A DNA stretch of 64,000 bases from Glaciecola blandensis (GCF_031846165.1 NZ_JAVRIE010000002.1:186001-250000), one strand, 5' to 3'; positions 8,696 to 18,021 are shown, counted from the first letter of the stretch. The notes: generated by a model from the sequence alone, not told the origin. Numbers and translations are program-made.

Positions 8696-9478
8696 CTATT
8701 TCTTTAAGTATTTATCGAGCGACTTTTGCAGTTGGCCATTGAATTTGTCGTACTTCCCACATCCGTTACTTGAGGTCCAGAGTTTTGGGCCCTTCCAAAA
8801 TGGATCATCCAGTTCTGTGGTGGTTACCTTTAAGCATTTCCCATCCATCACTATCGTTTTCTCATTTGGCCCAAATTCAGATAGCACAATAATGTTAGCT
8901 TCTTTTGGTGCATAAGAAGTACTCGACTGCCTTAGCTCTTTGTTTATATTGGGTTCTGATGCTGGGTCACCAATCGCCTTAGGTTCTTTATATTGTCTTA
9001 GGGCACCTTCTGATAATCTTTCCACTTCTACTTGATGCAAGTTTTGTATGTAGCTAGAAACACCTTTTAAGCTACTCGATTGAGAGTCCATATTGTCTGT
9101 ATCGAGTGCTGGTGAAATATCGATTGTATTGACTTCCTCTTTACTTCCAGTGACTTTACTTACTTCTGGCTGTGATCTTACTTCCTCTTTGTGAGTTGTA
9201 AGTTCACTTTTTATGATCTCTTCGGCAGGAGGAGTGGGCTCAGGTGGCTTCTCTACAGAGAGCTTTTCTTTTTGACTAGGGGCTTCCTGCAATTGAATTG
9301 GCTCTGTTTTGGCCGATGCCTCTGCTTCGAGTTTTGGAGCCTCAATGATCAAATAGCTTTTTATCGATTTTAGTTCTTGTTTGTCATTTTCGTATGGCGT
9401 GAATCCTTGGAACAAGGCATAAATAACCAATCCATGGAGCAGTATCGATAATAAGACAAAGCGTAAGGTATAGAGCAC
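8696..9478 (-). CDS. TonB-like membrane-anchored protein with Pro/Glu/Lys-rich linker
   Basis: A 260-residue protein with one N-terminal membrane helix (about residues 5-24, LRFVLLSILLHGLVIYALF) and a long charged, proline-containing stretch (PPEPTPPAEE near residue 80), the layout of TonB or TolA-type periplasm-spanning proteins. The last ~70 residues form a small domain with two cysteines (GKCLKV and SSNGCGKYDKF). The typical TonB C-terminal motif is not evident, so this is not called a TonB. It lies head-to-tail after the VWA-PKD gene on the same strand (129 bases apart), and the two may act together at the inner membrane. Function unknown. Confidence 0.6.
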   Translation of the reverse strand: MLYTLRFVLLSILLHGLVIYALFQGFTPYENDKQELKSIKSYLIIEAPKLEAEASAKTEPIQLQEAPSQKEKLSVEKPPEPTPPAEEIIKSELTTHKEEVRSQPEVSKVTGSKEEVNTIDISPALDTDNMDSQSSSLKGVSSYIQNLHQVEVERLSEGALRQYKEPKAIGDPASEPNINKELRQSSTSYAPKEANIIVLSEFGPNEKTIVMDGKCLKVTTTELDDPFWKGPKLWTSSNGCGKYDKFNGQLQKSLDKYLKK

Positions 9479-9607
9479 TAAACAGCACCAATAGGGTGAA
9501 AGAGTCGGTTGATGTCTAGCTTAGGACAGAGAACGCCAGTAGAAGTTCAGCGAGGGTGCTGGGACGTTACTGGCAAACTAAAGTTGAATTGAACCATGAC
9601 TGATTAC

Positions 9608-10669
9608 TTATTCGCTCACCTGAACATGAAGTCTGAGCGTACGAGAAACAGCTGGAATGTCACTATTTGAAATGATCAGAGAAATATAATTGTCACCCGC
9701 CTCGCTAAACGATGTTTGCACGAAAGTACCTACATCATCTACCTCGCCGTCACCATCATAATCCCATTGCCAGTTAGTCACATCACCGATACCCTCAATG
9801 CTGTAGCTGGACGTCACCTCAAAAAATACAGTTTGTCCTAAGTAAGCCTCATCGTCATATTTGACTGTTGCAAAGAGCGACTTGGCTCCTTTTCCTTCGA
9901 TGATATCTGCCAGTTTCGTCGCTGTGGTTTCCACAAAATCTTTAGGCATTATCTCACTTTCTATTCCTGTCATCGTGAAGTTTAAGATTGGCCACACCAT
10001 ACCTCCCGTTTCAAATGCTAATGTTGCGAGTTTGCGCTCTTCAGGCTTTTCGCCGTAACGCTTACCCTTCAGAAAACGTAAGGTGTCACACTTTTGCATA
10101 CTCGAATCTGGGTTTAGGACCATATGGTCGCGATCAACGGCCAATGCAAGGCTTCTATTACACCAAGCAGGGAAGGGAATAAAAGCATGAAACTCGGAGC
10201 GTCTATTTTTCAAATTCTGCATGAGTTTAGCGGTATCAGCATTTTCTAAGAGGTCATTTTTGCCATCGGAAAAAATGAGTACTATAGCTTCGTTAAGTTC
10301 AGGTGTGCTGGCGATCAATTGAAGGGCAGACAAGACATCTTCCGTTGATGAAATCAATTTGGTTTCAGCTAGGTTTGTTCTTATCTGGCTTAAGCTTCCC
10401 TTTTTTTCATCAATAATAACGTCGCGAAATGATATTAACTTTGCTGCATCAGTTAAGCTGCTATTGTCCTGTAGTTGCTGCTCTAATTCCTTCAGCATGT
10501 CAGCAATGACTGTTTGAGAAACTCCCATTGAAGAAGAAGCGTCAAAAATAACCCAGATGTTTGAGTCCTTTTCGGCAAGCGCTGACTTGGAGGATAACAA
10601 CATGCACAGCATCATAGTGGCGACGCAGTTGAGTAAACCTTTCGTTTTGAAATTAAACACCTTTAACAT
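9608..10669 (-). CDS. Exported von Willebrand factor A domain protein with C-terminal PKD-like domain
   Basis: A 353-residue secreted protein. A signal peptide ends around residue 32 (SKSALA). The VWA domain follows immediately, with metal-ion-dependent adhesion site D43-A-S45-S-S47 (VIFDASSSMG) and a second acidic loop in IVLIFSDGKNDL, so it should bind Mg2+ and a protein partner. Residues ~265-350 form a PKD-like Ig fold (WQWDYDGDGEVDDVGTFVQTSFSEAG), usually an extracellular spacer or carbohydrate/protein-binding domain. The downstream TonB-like gene on the same strand suggests an envelope complex. No protease or chelatase subunit adjoins, so a metal-chelatase role is unlikely. Confidence 0.82.
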   Translation of the reverse strand: MLKVFNFKTKGLLNCVATMMLCMLLSSKSALAEKDSNIWVIFDASSSMGVSQTVIADMLKELEQQLQDNSSLTDAAKLISFRDVIIDEKKGSLSQIRTNLAETKLISSTEDVLSALQLIASTPELNEAIVLIFSDGKNDLLENADTAKLMQNLKNRRSEFHAFIPFPAWCNRSLALAVDRDHMVLNPDSSMQKCDTLRFLKGKRYGEKPEERKLATLAFETGGMVWPILNFTMTGIESEIMPKDFVETTATKLADIIEGKGAKSLFATVKYDDEAYLGQTVFFEVTSSYSIEGIGDVTNWQWDYDGDGEVDDVGTFVQTSFSEAGDNYISLIISNSDIPAVSRTLRLHVQVSE

Positions 10670-10917
10670 CCTTATTTAAGGTAACGCACAGTTAGTAATA
10701 CTTTGTACTACGAGCGTATTGGTTTGGTTTAATATCAGTATAGGCAAAGGAATGCTATTAAGGAATAGATTGCTTGGTATATGTCAATATTTCTTACATG
10801 TTATTTTTTTGTAAAAAATATGTTTCATGAAATCATAAGGTTATAGCGTGGCCTATTTAATGCATCCCCCTAATATCAACGTTTACTAAAACTAAAATCA
10901 TATATTTAAGGAATCTC

Positions 10918-11472
10918 ATGAAAACATTATTAATTGCAACTTTGTTTGTATTTTCAAATATTGCAAATGCCACTCTTATCGTTGACTACTCAAACACTGG
11001 AGTGAGTCAATCAGTTAATACATCTGAAGTCGGCATAAACGCCAATAGTGGTTCGTTCTCAATTAATGATGGAGACACTATTTTGGTCGACCTACTAATA
11101 GCGTTTTCAACAACGCAATTCTCTAATAATGCGACATGCCCGAATGGAACATGCTCAAACCCGTTCACATTAACTACCACTATTACTGCAAACTCTATAA
11201 GTGAACTCTTCACATTGACTGGTTTATATGACATCACACCAACTCAAGATATGTTTACGCTCAATGCTGGTGGTCCAGTTTCTTTCGACCTTCCAACGGG
11301 ATTATTGACCTTAGTTGAAACCAGTGAATTGAATTATGTTGTAACGTCATTGGGAACGGTAAACACAAGTGTATCTGCGACTTTTACATACAGCGAAGTA
11401 TCTGCACCACACTCACTAGCTCTTTTAATGGGAAGTGGCTTATTTTTATTATTCCTTCGCAAAAAGAAATAG
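10918..11472 (+). CDS. Secreted protein with PEP-CTERM-like C-terminal sorting signal
   Basis: A 184-residue exported protein: an N-terminal signal peptide (MKTLLIATLFVFSNIANA), a Thr/Ser/Asn-rich beta-type body, and a C-terminal tripartite tail of a short motif (SAPHS), a hydrophobic helix (LALLMGSGLFLLFL) and a basic cluster (RKKK). That tail is the architecture of PEP-CTERM/exosortase substrates, but the usual Pro-Glu-Pro is replaced by Ala-Pro-His. One cysteine pair (CPNGTC) lies mid-protein. A strong AAGGA ribosome site precedes the ATG. No exosortase gene is in this window; it would be encoded elsewhere. Likely an exopolysaccharide-associated surface protein, by inference from the sorting class only. 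Confidence 0.72.
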   Translation: MKTLLIATLFVFSNIANATLIVDYSNTGVSQSVNTSEVGINANSGSFSINDGDTILVDLLIAFSTTQFSNNATCPNGTCSNPFTLTTTITANSISELFTLTGLYDITPTQDMFTLNAGGPVSFDLPTGLLTLVETSELNYVVTSLGTVNTSVSATFTYSEVSAPHSLALLMGSGLFLLFLRKKK

Positions 11473-11478
11473 GAGAAC

Positions 11479-11521
11479 TTCGAGTTCAGTTCAAACTGTA
11501 GTCCGTGATACTGAACTCGAA
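11479..11521 (+). terminator. Long inverted repeat between PEP-CTERM-like gene and yigZ
   Basis: Twelve-base perfect arms TTCGAGTTCAGT and ACTGAACTCGAA (11479-11490 and 11510-11521) with a 19-base loop lie between two converging genes. Position and symmetry suit a bidirectional transcription terminator, although the flanking T-runs are weak. Confidence 0.55.
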
Positions 11522-11546
11522 CATTTCGAACCTTATGCTGCTGTGT

Positions 11547-12167
11547 TTAATTATCTTTGGAAACAAGCAGCGTTAGTTTACCTGAGCAAATATTGGTGAG
11601 TTCCTCGCAAAAGGCATCTAGTTCATTACGGGGTACTAAACTGGTCAGTGAAACGCTTTCAGCATAATTAAAGTCAGTTTTCGCGCAATTAAAGCCTCCT
11701 AAGGCGCTCTTTATTGCACCTTCTAGTGCATAGTCAAAGCTAGCTTGCACTGCTACTCGGTCCACCTTCTCTTCGGTTTGAAGCTCTTTTAATACCAGCG
11801 CAACGGCATCTGAATATGCTCGCTGCAAGCCACCTGTTCCTAGTTTTGTGCCCCCAAAATAGCGAACTACCGCTACAGTGATATCTCCTAAGCCGCTGTG
11901 CTCCAGTATCTTTAGCATCGGCATACCCGCAGTTCCACTGGGCTCTCCATCATCGCTCATTGAGCGCAAGGTCGAATCAGGTGAACCAACAATGTAGGCC
12001 CAGCAAACATGGTTAGCTTGAGGGTGGGCCGCTCTGAGTGCCTTTACAAAATCGTTTGCGGTTGCTGTTGTGGCAGTTGGTCTAGCGAAAGTGAGAAATT
12101 TACTGCGTTTTACTTCATGCTCAATATCATGTTCATGAGTAGGTGTTAAGTAGGGCTTGAAGAGCAT
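11547..12167 (-). CDS. yigZ: YigZ/IMPACT family protein
   Basis: A 206-residue member of the YigZ/IMPACT family (UPF0029), with the conserved core EVKRSKFLTFARP, HPQANHVCWAYIVG, SDDGEPSGTAGMPMLKILE and VVRYFGGTKLGTGGLQRAYSDAV. The eukaryotic homologue IMPACT inhibits Gcn2; in bacteria the protein is proposed to bind nucleic acid or the ribosome, but its role is not established. It sits 16 bases downstream of the hybrid kinase gene on the same strand and may be co-transcribed with it. The family call is certain from the long GTKLGTGGL signature; the molecular function is not. Confidence 0.93.
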   Translation of the reverse strand: MLFKPYLTPTHEHDIEHEVKRSKFLTFARPTATTATANDFVKALRAAHPQANHVCWAYIVGSPDSTLRSMSDDGEPSGTAGMPMLKILEHSGLGDITVAVVRYFGGTKLGTGGLQRAYSDAVALVLKELQTEEKVDRVAVQASFDYALEGAIKSALGGFNCAKTDFNYAESVSLTSLVPRNELDAFCEELTNICSGKLTLLVSKDN

Positions 12168-12183
12168 AGCATGCCAGTTCTTT

Positions 12184-13794
12184 TTAGTTAGGGCAGTATT
12201 TATTCAAAACACTGATAAGGTCAGACTCAGAAGCGGGTTTTGAAATATAGGCTTGAATACCATTTCGTGCTAGCTTCGAGTCAGCTTTAGAGAATACGTC
12301 GGCAGTTAAGGCAACAACTTTCTGATTTGGATCCATTGATGTGATCTTCTTGCTAGTTTCAAAGCCGTCTATACCTGGCAAATGTAAATCCATAAAAATC
12401 AAATCAAAATAATCACTTTTCAGCTTTTTGATAGCATCTTCGCCACTGCCACATACGCTAATAGAGATGCCGATTGTATGAAACATCGCTTTTGCAACTT
12501 CCTGATTAATCAAATTGTCTTCAACGACTAAGATTTTTGCGTTGGGGTTAAACGTATGCTGAGTTTGTGATGGAATGTCAGTTTGCTGGAATGTATTTTC
12601 AGTGCATACGGGGAGTTTTACTTTGAATAAGCTGCCTTGACCGAGCTTACTCGATAGCTTAATGCTTCCGTGCATATGCTCAACAAGGCTTTTGGTGATC
12701 ATTAAGCCTAGGCCAGAGCCTTCTTGGTTTTCATTTGGCCTTACTTGCTGAAACTTCTCAAAAATAAGGTGTAAGTCTTTCTTCGCAATACCAATACCTT
12801 CGTCACGCACCGCAACAATAAGGTTAGCGCTAGAGAGCTTAATCTTTATGTCGATAGTTTGCTCATTGGGTGAAAATTTGATTGCGTTAGAGACCAGGTT
12901 CAAAATAATTTGGCTAAGCCTAGTTTCGTCAGTTTGAAAGTATTCATTTTCATTTGTTTCGCAGCTAAAGTTCACAACAAGGGATTTCTTCGCTGCAAGT
13001 GCCTTCGTAATCGAGTGAATAGATTCGAAAAAGGTCTTTGCATGTATGCTGGTGTATTCTAGGGTGAAATTCCCCGATTCAATTTTATTTAAATCTAATA
13101 CTGAGTTAACTAAGCTCAATAGCCGTCTACCACTGTAGTCAAGGTGCTTTAGATACTGTTTTTGCTTGTCGGGTAAGTCAAACGTTTTGTCATCAATCAT
13201 CAATTTGCTAAAGCTAACTATTGCGTTCAAAGGCGTTCGCAATTCATGACTTAAATTAGACAAAAAATCTGTTTTTCGTTCGTTTGCACTTTCAACTTCT
13301 TTGATCTTTAGTCTTAGTTGCAATTGAGTAATGACTTGTTTACCTAGCGTTTCAAGCGCCTTAATTTGATGGGCATTTAACTTTTTAGGTTTGTCGTTTA
13401 TCGCACACAATGTTCCTATCGCGAATCCCTCAGGAGTGATCAGTGGCGCGCCAGCATATGAGCGAATGTTGGGTGATTCTGTTACTAAAGGGTTATCTTT
13501 AAACCGTTCATCAAGAAAAGTATCGCTTACCTCAAATACCTCTTCTTGATGGATTGCATGAGCACAAAATGCAATATCTCGGTGAGTTTCATCGGCACTT
13601 AAACCTACTTTTGATTTGAACCATTGGCGGTCTGCGTCAATAAGGCTAATCAGCGCGATGGGAGTATCACAGATCTCTGAAGCTAATTCAGTTAGCTCAT
13701 CAAATACCTTTTCCATGTCAGTATCTAAAACTTCGTAACGATACAACGCTTCAAGGCGATATTTTTCGTTGCTTGGTATATCAGCTACTTTCAT
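12184..13794 (-). CDS. GAF-domain hybrid sensor histidine kinase/response regulator
   Basis: A 536-residue cytosolic hybrid kinase. Residues ~1-165 are a GAF domain (ICDTPIALISLIDADRQWFKS, AFCAHAI, YAGAPLITPEGFAIGTLCAIND), which senses a small ligand or redox state. The HisKA dimerisation box FLSNLSHELRTPLNAI carries the phospho-accepting His183; the HATPase domain follows with N- and G-boxes (VSNAIKFSP, DEGIGIAKKD, GSGLGLMITKSLV). The C-terminal receiver has DN acidic residues at its start, phospho-acceptor D469 (FMDLHLPGIDG) and K519. No membrane segment is visible. No output regulator is adjacent, so an Hpt protein or other partner is likely encoded elsewhere. Confidence 0.93.
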   Translation of the reverse strand: MKVADIPSNEKYRLEALYRYEVLDTDMEKVFDELTELASEICDTPIALISLIDADRQWFKSKVGLSADETHRDIAFCAHAIHQEEVFEVSDTFLDERFKDNPLVTESPNIRSYAGAPLITPEGFAIGTLCAINDKPKKLNAHQIKALETLGKQVITQLQLRLKIKEVESANERKTDFLSNLSHELRTPLNAIVSFSKLMIDDKTFDLPDKQKQYLKHLDYSGRRLLSLVNSVLDLNKIESGNFTLEYTSIHAKTFFESIHSITKALAAKKSLVVNFSCETNENEYFQTDETRLSQIILNLVSNAIKFSPNEQTIDIKIKLSSANLIVAVRDEGIGIAKKDLHLIFEKFQQVRPNENQEGSGLGLMITKSLVEHMHGSIKLSSKLGQGSLFKVKLPVCTENTFQQTDIPSQTQHTFNPNAKILVVEDNLINQEVAKAMFHTIGISISVCGSGEDAIKKLKSDYFDLIFMDLHLPGIDGFETSKKITSMDPNQKVVALTADVFSKADSKLARNGIQAYISKPASESDLISVLNKYCPN

Positions 13795-14085
13795 TGCTTG
13801 TACCTACAATATTGTGTTGCATCTAAAACAACCCACCGCCAAAAGCCCAATTTCCTAGGATACTTTCTTTATGTATAGCTGGCAATACGACTAAATAATG
13901 AAAAACACCCGGTTACTCACCGTGAACGACGACACGTCTTTGCTAGAACTTAATTAATAAAATACATCTAACAACAAAGAGAAGTTAGTAAGCAAAGACT
14001 ATTTATTTCAATCACTCGAACTTATTTGATTTTTTACCATTCACCTAGCAATATCAATGTTAATTATATGTTGCGAGAAATTGAT

Positions 14086-15732
14086 ATGGATGCTGCGAAA
14101 ATAGATTTACCCATCGATAAATTAAAATACTGGGCTAAAAACTACCCCGAACGCCAAGTCTTATTTCAACCCATCGATGGTAAACTTCACACATATACGT
14201 GGCAGCAAATTCTCGAACAAGCCACCGCAGTTGCCTCAAAGTTAGTGTCTTTAGGTTACGAACCAGGTGATAAAATTGCGCTGCTTTCTAAAAACGTAGC
14301 TGAATGGTTTATTGCCGATTTCGCCATCATGATGGGTGGATTTGTAAGTATTCCCATTTATCCTACTGCAAATGCTGAAACCATCGCATATGTGTTAGAG
14401 CACGCGGAATGTAAAGCAATTTTTATTGGTAAGCTCGATGATTTTGGCCCTCAAGAAGCAGGTATAAATACCAACGTGAAGCGTATTGATATGGGTTATC
14501 CAACCATGCAAACAGAGGTTTCTTGGTCGGATTGTATTGCCTGTGAAAGCGAATTTGCAGAACCAGTGGTCACGCCCGATGACGTGATGACAATATTATA
14601 CACTTCAGGCAGTACAGGTATGCCAAAAGGTGCGCTTCACTCTTACCGTAGTTTTGTAAATACCGGACTTCACCTTGGAATGCGCGTTGGGACTACTCCT
14701 GAAGACCGTTCCTTATCGTATTTACCTTTGGCGCATTGTACGGAACGCGCGTATGTCGAATCGACCTTTTTAAGTTATGGCGCGCAAATCTATTTTGTAG
14801 AATCGCTCGATACATTCAATCGCGACTTGGTGCGTTGTTCTCCAACGGTGTTTGGCTCTGTACCGCGCTTGTGGACGCTTTTTCAAAAGGGCGTACTACA
14901 AAAGATGCCACAAAAGAAACTCGATTTATTGCTGAAAATTCCACTTATTAGTTCTTTAATTAAAAAGAAAATCAAAGCAGGCTTAGGCTTTAGTGATGCT
15001 CGTATTTTCCTCAGTGGTTCCGCGCCAATTTCAGAAAAAATACTGGAGTGGTACCAAAAGCTGGGGATCAATATAGGTGAAGCATGGGGTATGACCGAAA
15101 CCTTCGCCGCTGGCACAACCCCTCGCATGGACAAACCAGCTAAATTCGGGACAATTTCACTGCCCACCGAAGGTGTAGATTTGCGAATTGCCGATGACGG
15201 TGAAATTGTCATGAAGACCGATTCCAACATGCTTGGCTATTATAAAGACGATGCTAAAACAGAAGAAGCACTCGTCGATGGCTTTGTGCAAACAGGCGAT
15301 CTAGGCGAGCTCGATTCTGAAGGGTATGTGAAAATCACTGGGCGCAAAAAAGATATCTTTAAAACCGAAAAAGGCAAATATGTTGCGCCTGTACCTATAG
15401 AGAAGTTATTTGCAGAAAACGAATACATTGAGCAAATGTGCTTAATGGGGACCACTTTGAAGCAACCGGTATTGATAGTGAACTTAAGTCAGTCTGGTAA
15501 AAGCCAAGACCGAGGGCTGCTCACTGAATCTCTTGAAACTACCTTAGCCCACGTGAATCAAAGCTTGGAAAAGCATGAAACGGTCTCACACATTATCGTT
15601 GCAGGTTCAGATTGGACCGCAGAATCCGGAGAACTTACGCCGACATTAAAGGTTAAAAGGCATGTTATTGAGAAAGTATTTTTGAGCCAAGCGCAGAGTT
15701 GCGAAGGAGAAGGTAAGATCCGTTTTGACTAG
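14086..15732 (+). CDS. AMP-dependent long-chain acyl-CoA synthetase
   Basis: An adenylate-forming ligase that activates a carboxylic acid with ATP and joins it to CoA. Typical motifs are present: the P-loop MTILYTSGSTGMPKGA, YLPLAHCTERAYVE, the A5-type motif WGMTETFAAGTT, TGDLGELDSEGYVKITGRKKDIFKTEKGKYVAP near the hinge, and a C-terminal catalytic lysine region (ELTPTLKVKRHVI). The frame is open back to a TTG at 14026, but ATG at 14086 (starting MDAAKIDLP), with GAGA upstream, fits family N-termini better; ATG 14068 is a third option. It resembles the FadD15/long-chain type more than acetyl-CoA synthetase. An intrinsic terminator follows at 15784. Confidence 0.9.
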   Translation: MDAAKIDLPIDKLKYWAKNYPERQVLFQPIDGKLHTYTWQQILEQATAVASKLVSLGYEPGDKIALLSKNVAEWFIADFAIMMGGFVSIPIYPTANAETIAYVLEHAECKAIFIGKLDDFGPQEAGINTNVKRIDMGYPTMQTEVSWSDCIACESEFAEPVVTPDDVMTILYTSGSTGMPKGALHSYRSFVNTGLHLGMRVGTTPEDRSLSYLPLAHCTERAYVESTFLSYGAQIYFVESLDTFNRDLVRCSPTVFGSVPRLWTLFQKGVLQKMPQKKLDLLLKIPLISSLIKKKIKAGLGFSDARIFLSGSAPISEKILEWYQKLGINIGEAWGMTETFAAGTTPRMDKPAKFGTISLPTEGVDLRIADDGEIVMKTDSNMLGYYKDDAKTEEALVDGFVQTGDLGELDSEGYVKITGRKKDIFKTEKGKYVAPVPIEKLFAENEYIEQMCLMGTTLKQPVLIVNLSQSGKSQDRGLLTESLETTLAHVNQSLEKHETVSHIIVAGSDWTAESGELTPTLKVKRHVIEKVFLSQAQSCEGEGKIRFD

Positions 15733-15783
15733 GTGGATTTTCACTTAACAACATAAATAACTAGCTGCCGCACTGTTTCACAA

Positions 15784-15808
15784 AGCCTCGATTTATCGGG
15801 GCTTTTTT
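15784..15808 (+). terminator. Intrinsic terminator after the acyl-CoA synthetase gene
   Basis: A seven-pair stem (AGCCTCG/CGGGGCT with one G-T pair), a six-base loop and a run of six T's, 51 bases after the stop codon. Confidence 0.85.
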
Positions 15809-15840
15809 ATTTCCAACTACCCGTCTTCTGATAACCGCGC

Positions 15841-16692
15841 TCAATCCACAGGAGCGCTTAATTCTATCCCAGTAGTCATATAAATATCGTCGTAAGCTAA
15901 ACCGCCATTACCATAAGGTTGTTTGAGCGGCCCTGTATTTGCGATAGTGACAAAATACACCAATTCGGCTTCACGTTTCATACGAAACTCAGCATTGTCG
16001 TAGACCTTTTGCTGCTGACTAAACTCACCTCCGCGGATATAAACTGAATATGTTTGTCCGCCATTTTCTTTTAAGCGATTGTCTACCACATACCAAACTT
16101 CGTACCATTTACCTTCTTGCAGAGGTTCTGCAGCTTTACCATTGAGTGGATTTTGAATATCTTGATATTTCGCTTTTCCATTTAGCGCTTCTTTGATCAC
16201 CATCAGCGCACCAGAATTCCGAGTGCCATCTGACTCTGTCTTATCTGTGACTCTTAACATCGGTTCGAAAGCATTATATGCGAGTTTATCGATATCCGCG
16301 GGGCGTTGATTACTCAAGCCAAAGGAATGATTATTTGGAAATGACTCAACCATGATACGGGTGTAAAAAGTAGCAGTGTCACCGACGTTGAGTGTATTAG
16401 GTAACTGTATGTAAGATAGGGCTTTTCTATTACCGAGCACACCGTTTGCTGCAGGTTTTTTTAGGTAATACCGATTTTGGGAAGCTTGCTCTTGTTTTAT
16501 TAACGCTATTTGCGGACTCTTAACAAAGGGGTTGGTCTCGTTCTGGACGTCTCTAATGTGCCAGTCCGAGGACAGAGTGTTACTAGCGCTTTCGAAATCG
16601 TCAATTAACAGCCAAGAGGTATCTACTTCAGCCATGCCTTTTGCGCTGACACACAATAAACTGGCAACAAGTAGTTGGTAACTTTTTTTCAT
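15841..16692 (-). CDS. Secreted protein of unknown function, divergent from alginate lyase
   Basis: About 283 residues with a signal peptide (MKKSYQLLVASLLCVSAKGMA). The mature part begins WLLIDDFESASNTLSSDWHIRD and continues with beta-strand-rich sequence (TATFYTRIMVESFPNNHSFGLS, WYEVWYVVDNRL, YSVYIRGGEF), which looks like a jelly-roll/concanavalin-type carbohydrate-binding or lyase fold; I do not recognise the exact family. The frame runs back to 16764, but ATG 16692 (or 16710) puts the signal peptide at the N-terminus. It is divergent from the PL7 alginate lyase gene, from which only about 100 bases separate it. A role in binding or degrading alginate or a related glycan is inferred from this position. 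Confidence 0.6.
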   Translation of the reverse strand: MKKSYQLLVASLLCVSAKGMAEVDTSWLLIDDFESASNTLSSDWHIRDVQNETNPFVKSPQIALIKQEQASQNRYYLKKPAANGVLGNRKALSYIQLPNTLNVGDTATFYTRIMVESFPNNHSFGLSNQRPADIDKLAYNAFEPMLRVTDKTESDGTRNSGALMVIKEALNGKAKYQDIQNPLNGKAAEPLQEGKWYEVWYVVDNRLKENGGQTYSVYIRGGEFSQQQKVYDNAEFRMKREAELVYFVTIANTGPLKQPYGNGGLAYDDIYMTTGIELSAPVD

Positions 16693-16793
16693 AAAGTCGT
16701 GATTTTTCATAGATAAACTAGAATCTGGACTGTGATTATTTAAACAAAATGATATAAATACCAAGTTACTTTAGCAATCAATAATAGGTCAAT

Positions 16794-17894
16794 ATGAAAA
16801 TGACGGCATCTTCGGTAGCTGCATTCGCGGCTTTGTCTTCTCTTGTGTTGTTTGGCACAGCCGCGTGTAGCACAAACCAAACTGCACGCGAGAATGTTTC
16901 AAATAGTCCTGAAATAGATGTGCCAGGAGAGCATTTCGATCTGAGCCAATGGAATATCACACTACCTATAGATGCAAATGCAGACGGTAAGCCTGACATG
17001 GTGAAGGTGAAAGACATCCAGAATTATAGCCATCCGGATTTCTTTTATCTTAACGACAATAAAGAATTGGTGTTTACTAGCCCAAATGTAGGCGTCACAA
17101 CAGCAAATTCAAAGAATGCTCGAAGTGAATTACGGCATATGTCGAGGGGCTTCAACACGAAGATAAAAACGAAGGCACCGAAAAATAACTTTGCTTTGGC
17201 TGCGCATGAAAACGCGAATGCATTTGCCGCTATTGGCGGAAGAATGGAAGCTACTTTGAGTGTGGATCATGTAGCCTTGAATAGCGACCGACCTGAAAAG
17301 TATCCAAGCTATTCTGTGGTGATAGGTCAGATACATGCAGGCAACGATCCAGACCGCTCAAAAGGCTTTGGATACGGGAATGAACCACTCAAGATTTTCT
17401 ACAAAAAATTTCCAGACCACGACACAGGCTCAGTATTTTGGACCTATGAGCGTAATTTGCCAAAGGCGCACCCGGATAGAACAGATATCGCTTATCCAGT
17501 TTGGGGCAATACGTGGGAAAACTCTTCAGATCCGGGCAGTAAGGGTATAAAGCTCGGCGAAGAATTTAGCTATGTAGTGAATGTTTATAAGAATACCATG
17601 TCTCTTACGTTTACCTCGCCTAATCATGAAACGGTAGAATACTCGATTAACTTGGCAGATAATGTTGATGCTTACGGCAACATTGACGACAAAGACTTTA
17701 AGCACGGTTACGCTGGCGATTGGCACTACTTTAAAGCGGGTGCTTACAGCCAATGCAATGGCGGCACTAGCAATCCATTCTGGGGAACAGCATGCGGTGG
17801 CACGGGTGTTTGGGAAACAGACAAAGCGAATGGCGATTATTCGAAAGTAAGGTTTTCGAAGTTGGTGCTAAGTAATGGAACGCCTTCGTCGTAA
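16794..17894 (+). CDS. Alginate lyase, polysaccharide lyase family 7, lipoprotein
   Basis: A 366-residue PL7 lyase that cleaves alginate by beta-elimination. The three family signatures are all present: R110-S-E-L-R114, Q179-I-H181, and Y312-F-K-A-G-A-Y318-S-Q320; Gln179, His181, Arg110 and Tyr318 match the catalytic set known for PL7. The N-terminus is a lipoprotein signal with lipobox Cys25 (GTAAC), so the enzyme is probably anchored to the outer membrane and acts on external polymer. Two cysteines (321 and 334) could form a loop disulphide. No other alginate catabolic genes (PL6, PL17, uronate pathway) are in this window, so this is a stand-alone locus with the divergent secreted protein. 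Confidence 0.95.
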   Translation: MKMTASSVAAFAALSSLVLFGTAACSTNQTARENVSNSPEIDVPGEHFDLSQWNITLPIDANADGKPDMVKVKDIQNYSHPDFFYLNDNKELVFTSPNVGVTTANSKNARSELRHMSRGFNTKIKTKAPKNNFALAAHENANAFAAIGGRMEATLSVDHVALNSDRPEKYPSYSVVIGQIHAGNDPDRSKGFGYGNEPLKIFYKKFPDHDTGSVFWTYERNLPKAHPDRTDIAYPVWGNTWENSSDPGSKGIKLGEEFSYVVNVYKNTMSLTFTSPNHETVEYSINLADNVDAYGNIDDKDFKHGYAGDWHYFKAGAYSQCNGGTSNPFWGTACGGTGVWETDKANGDYSKVRFSKLVLSNGTPSS

Positions 17895-18021
17895 CTTGGA
17901 CTAATTTCTGTTATTGAGTTAGTTTGTCTCTTGATTGGAAAACAAGCTGTATTTACGTAGAGAACGGAATCAAAGTGCTAGATAAGTATATCTAGCGAAT
18001 TTACATAAAAAGGAATTTAAA

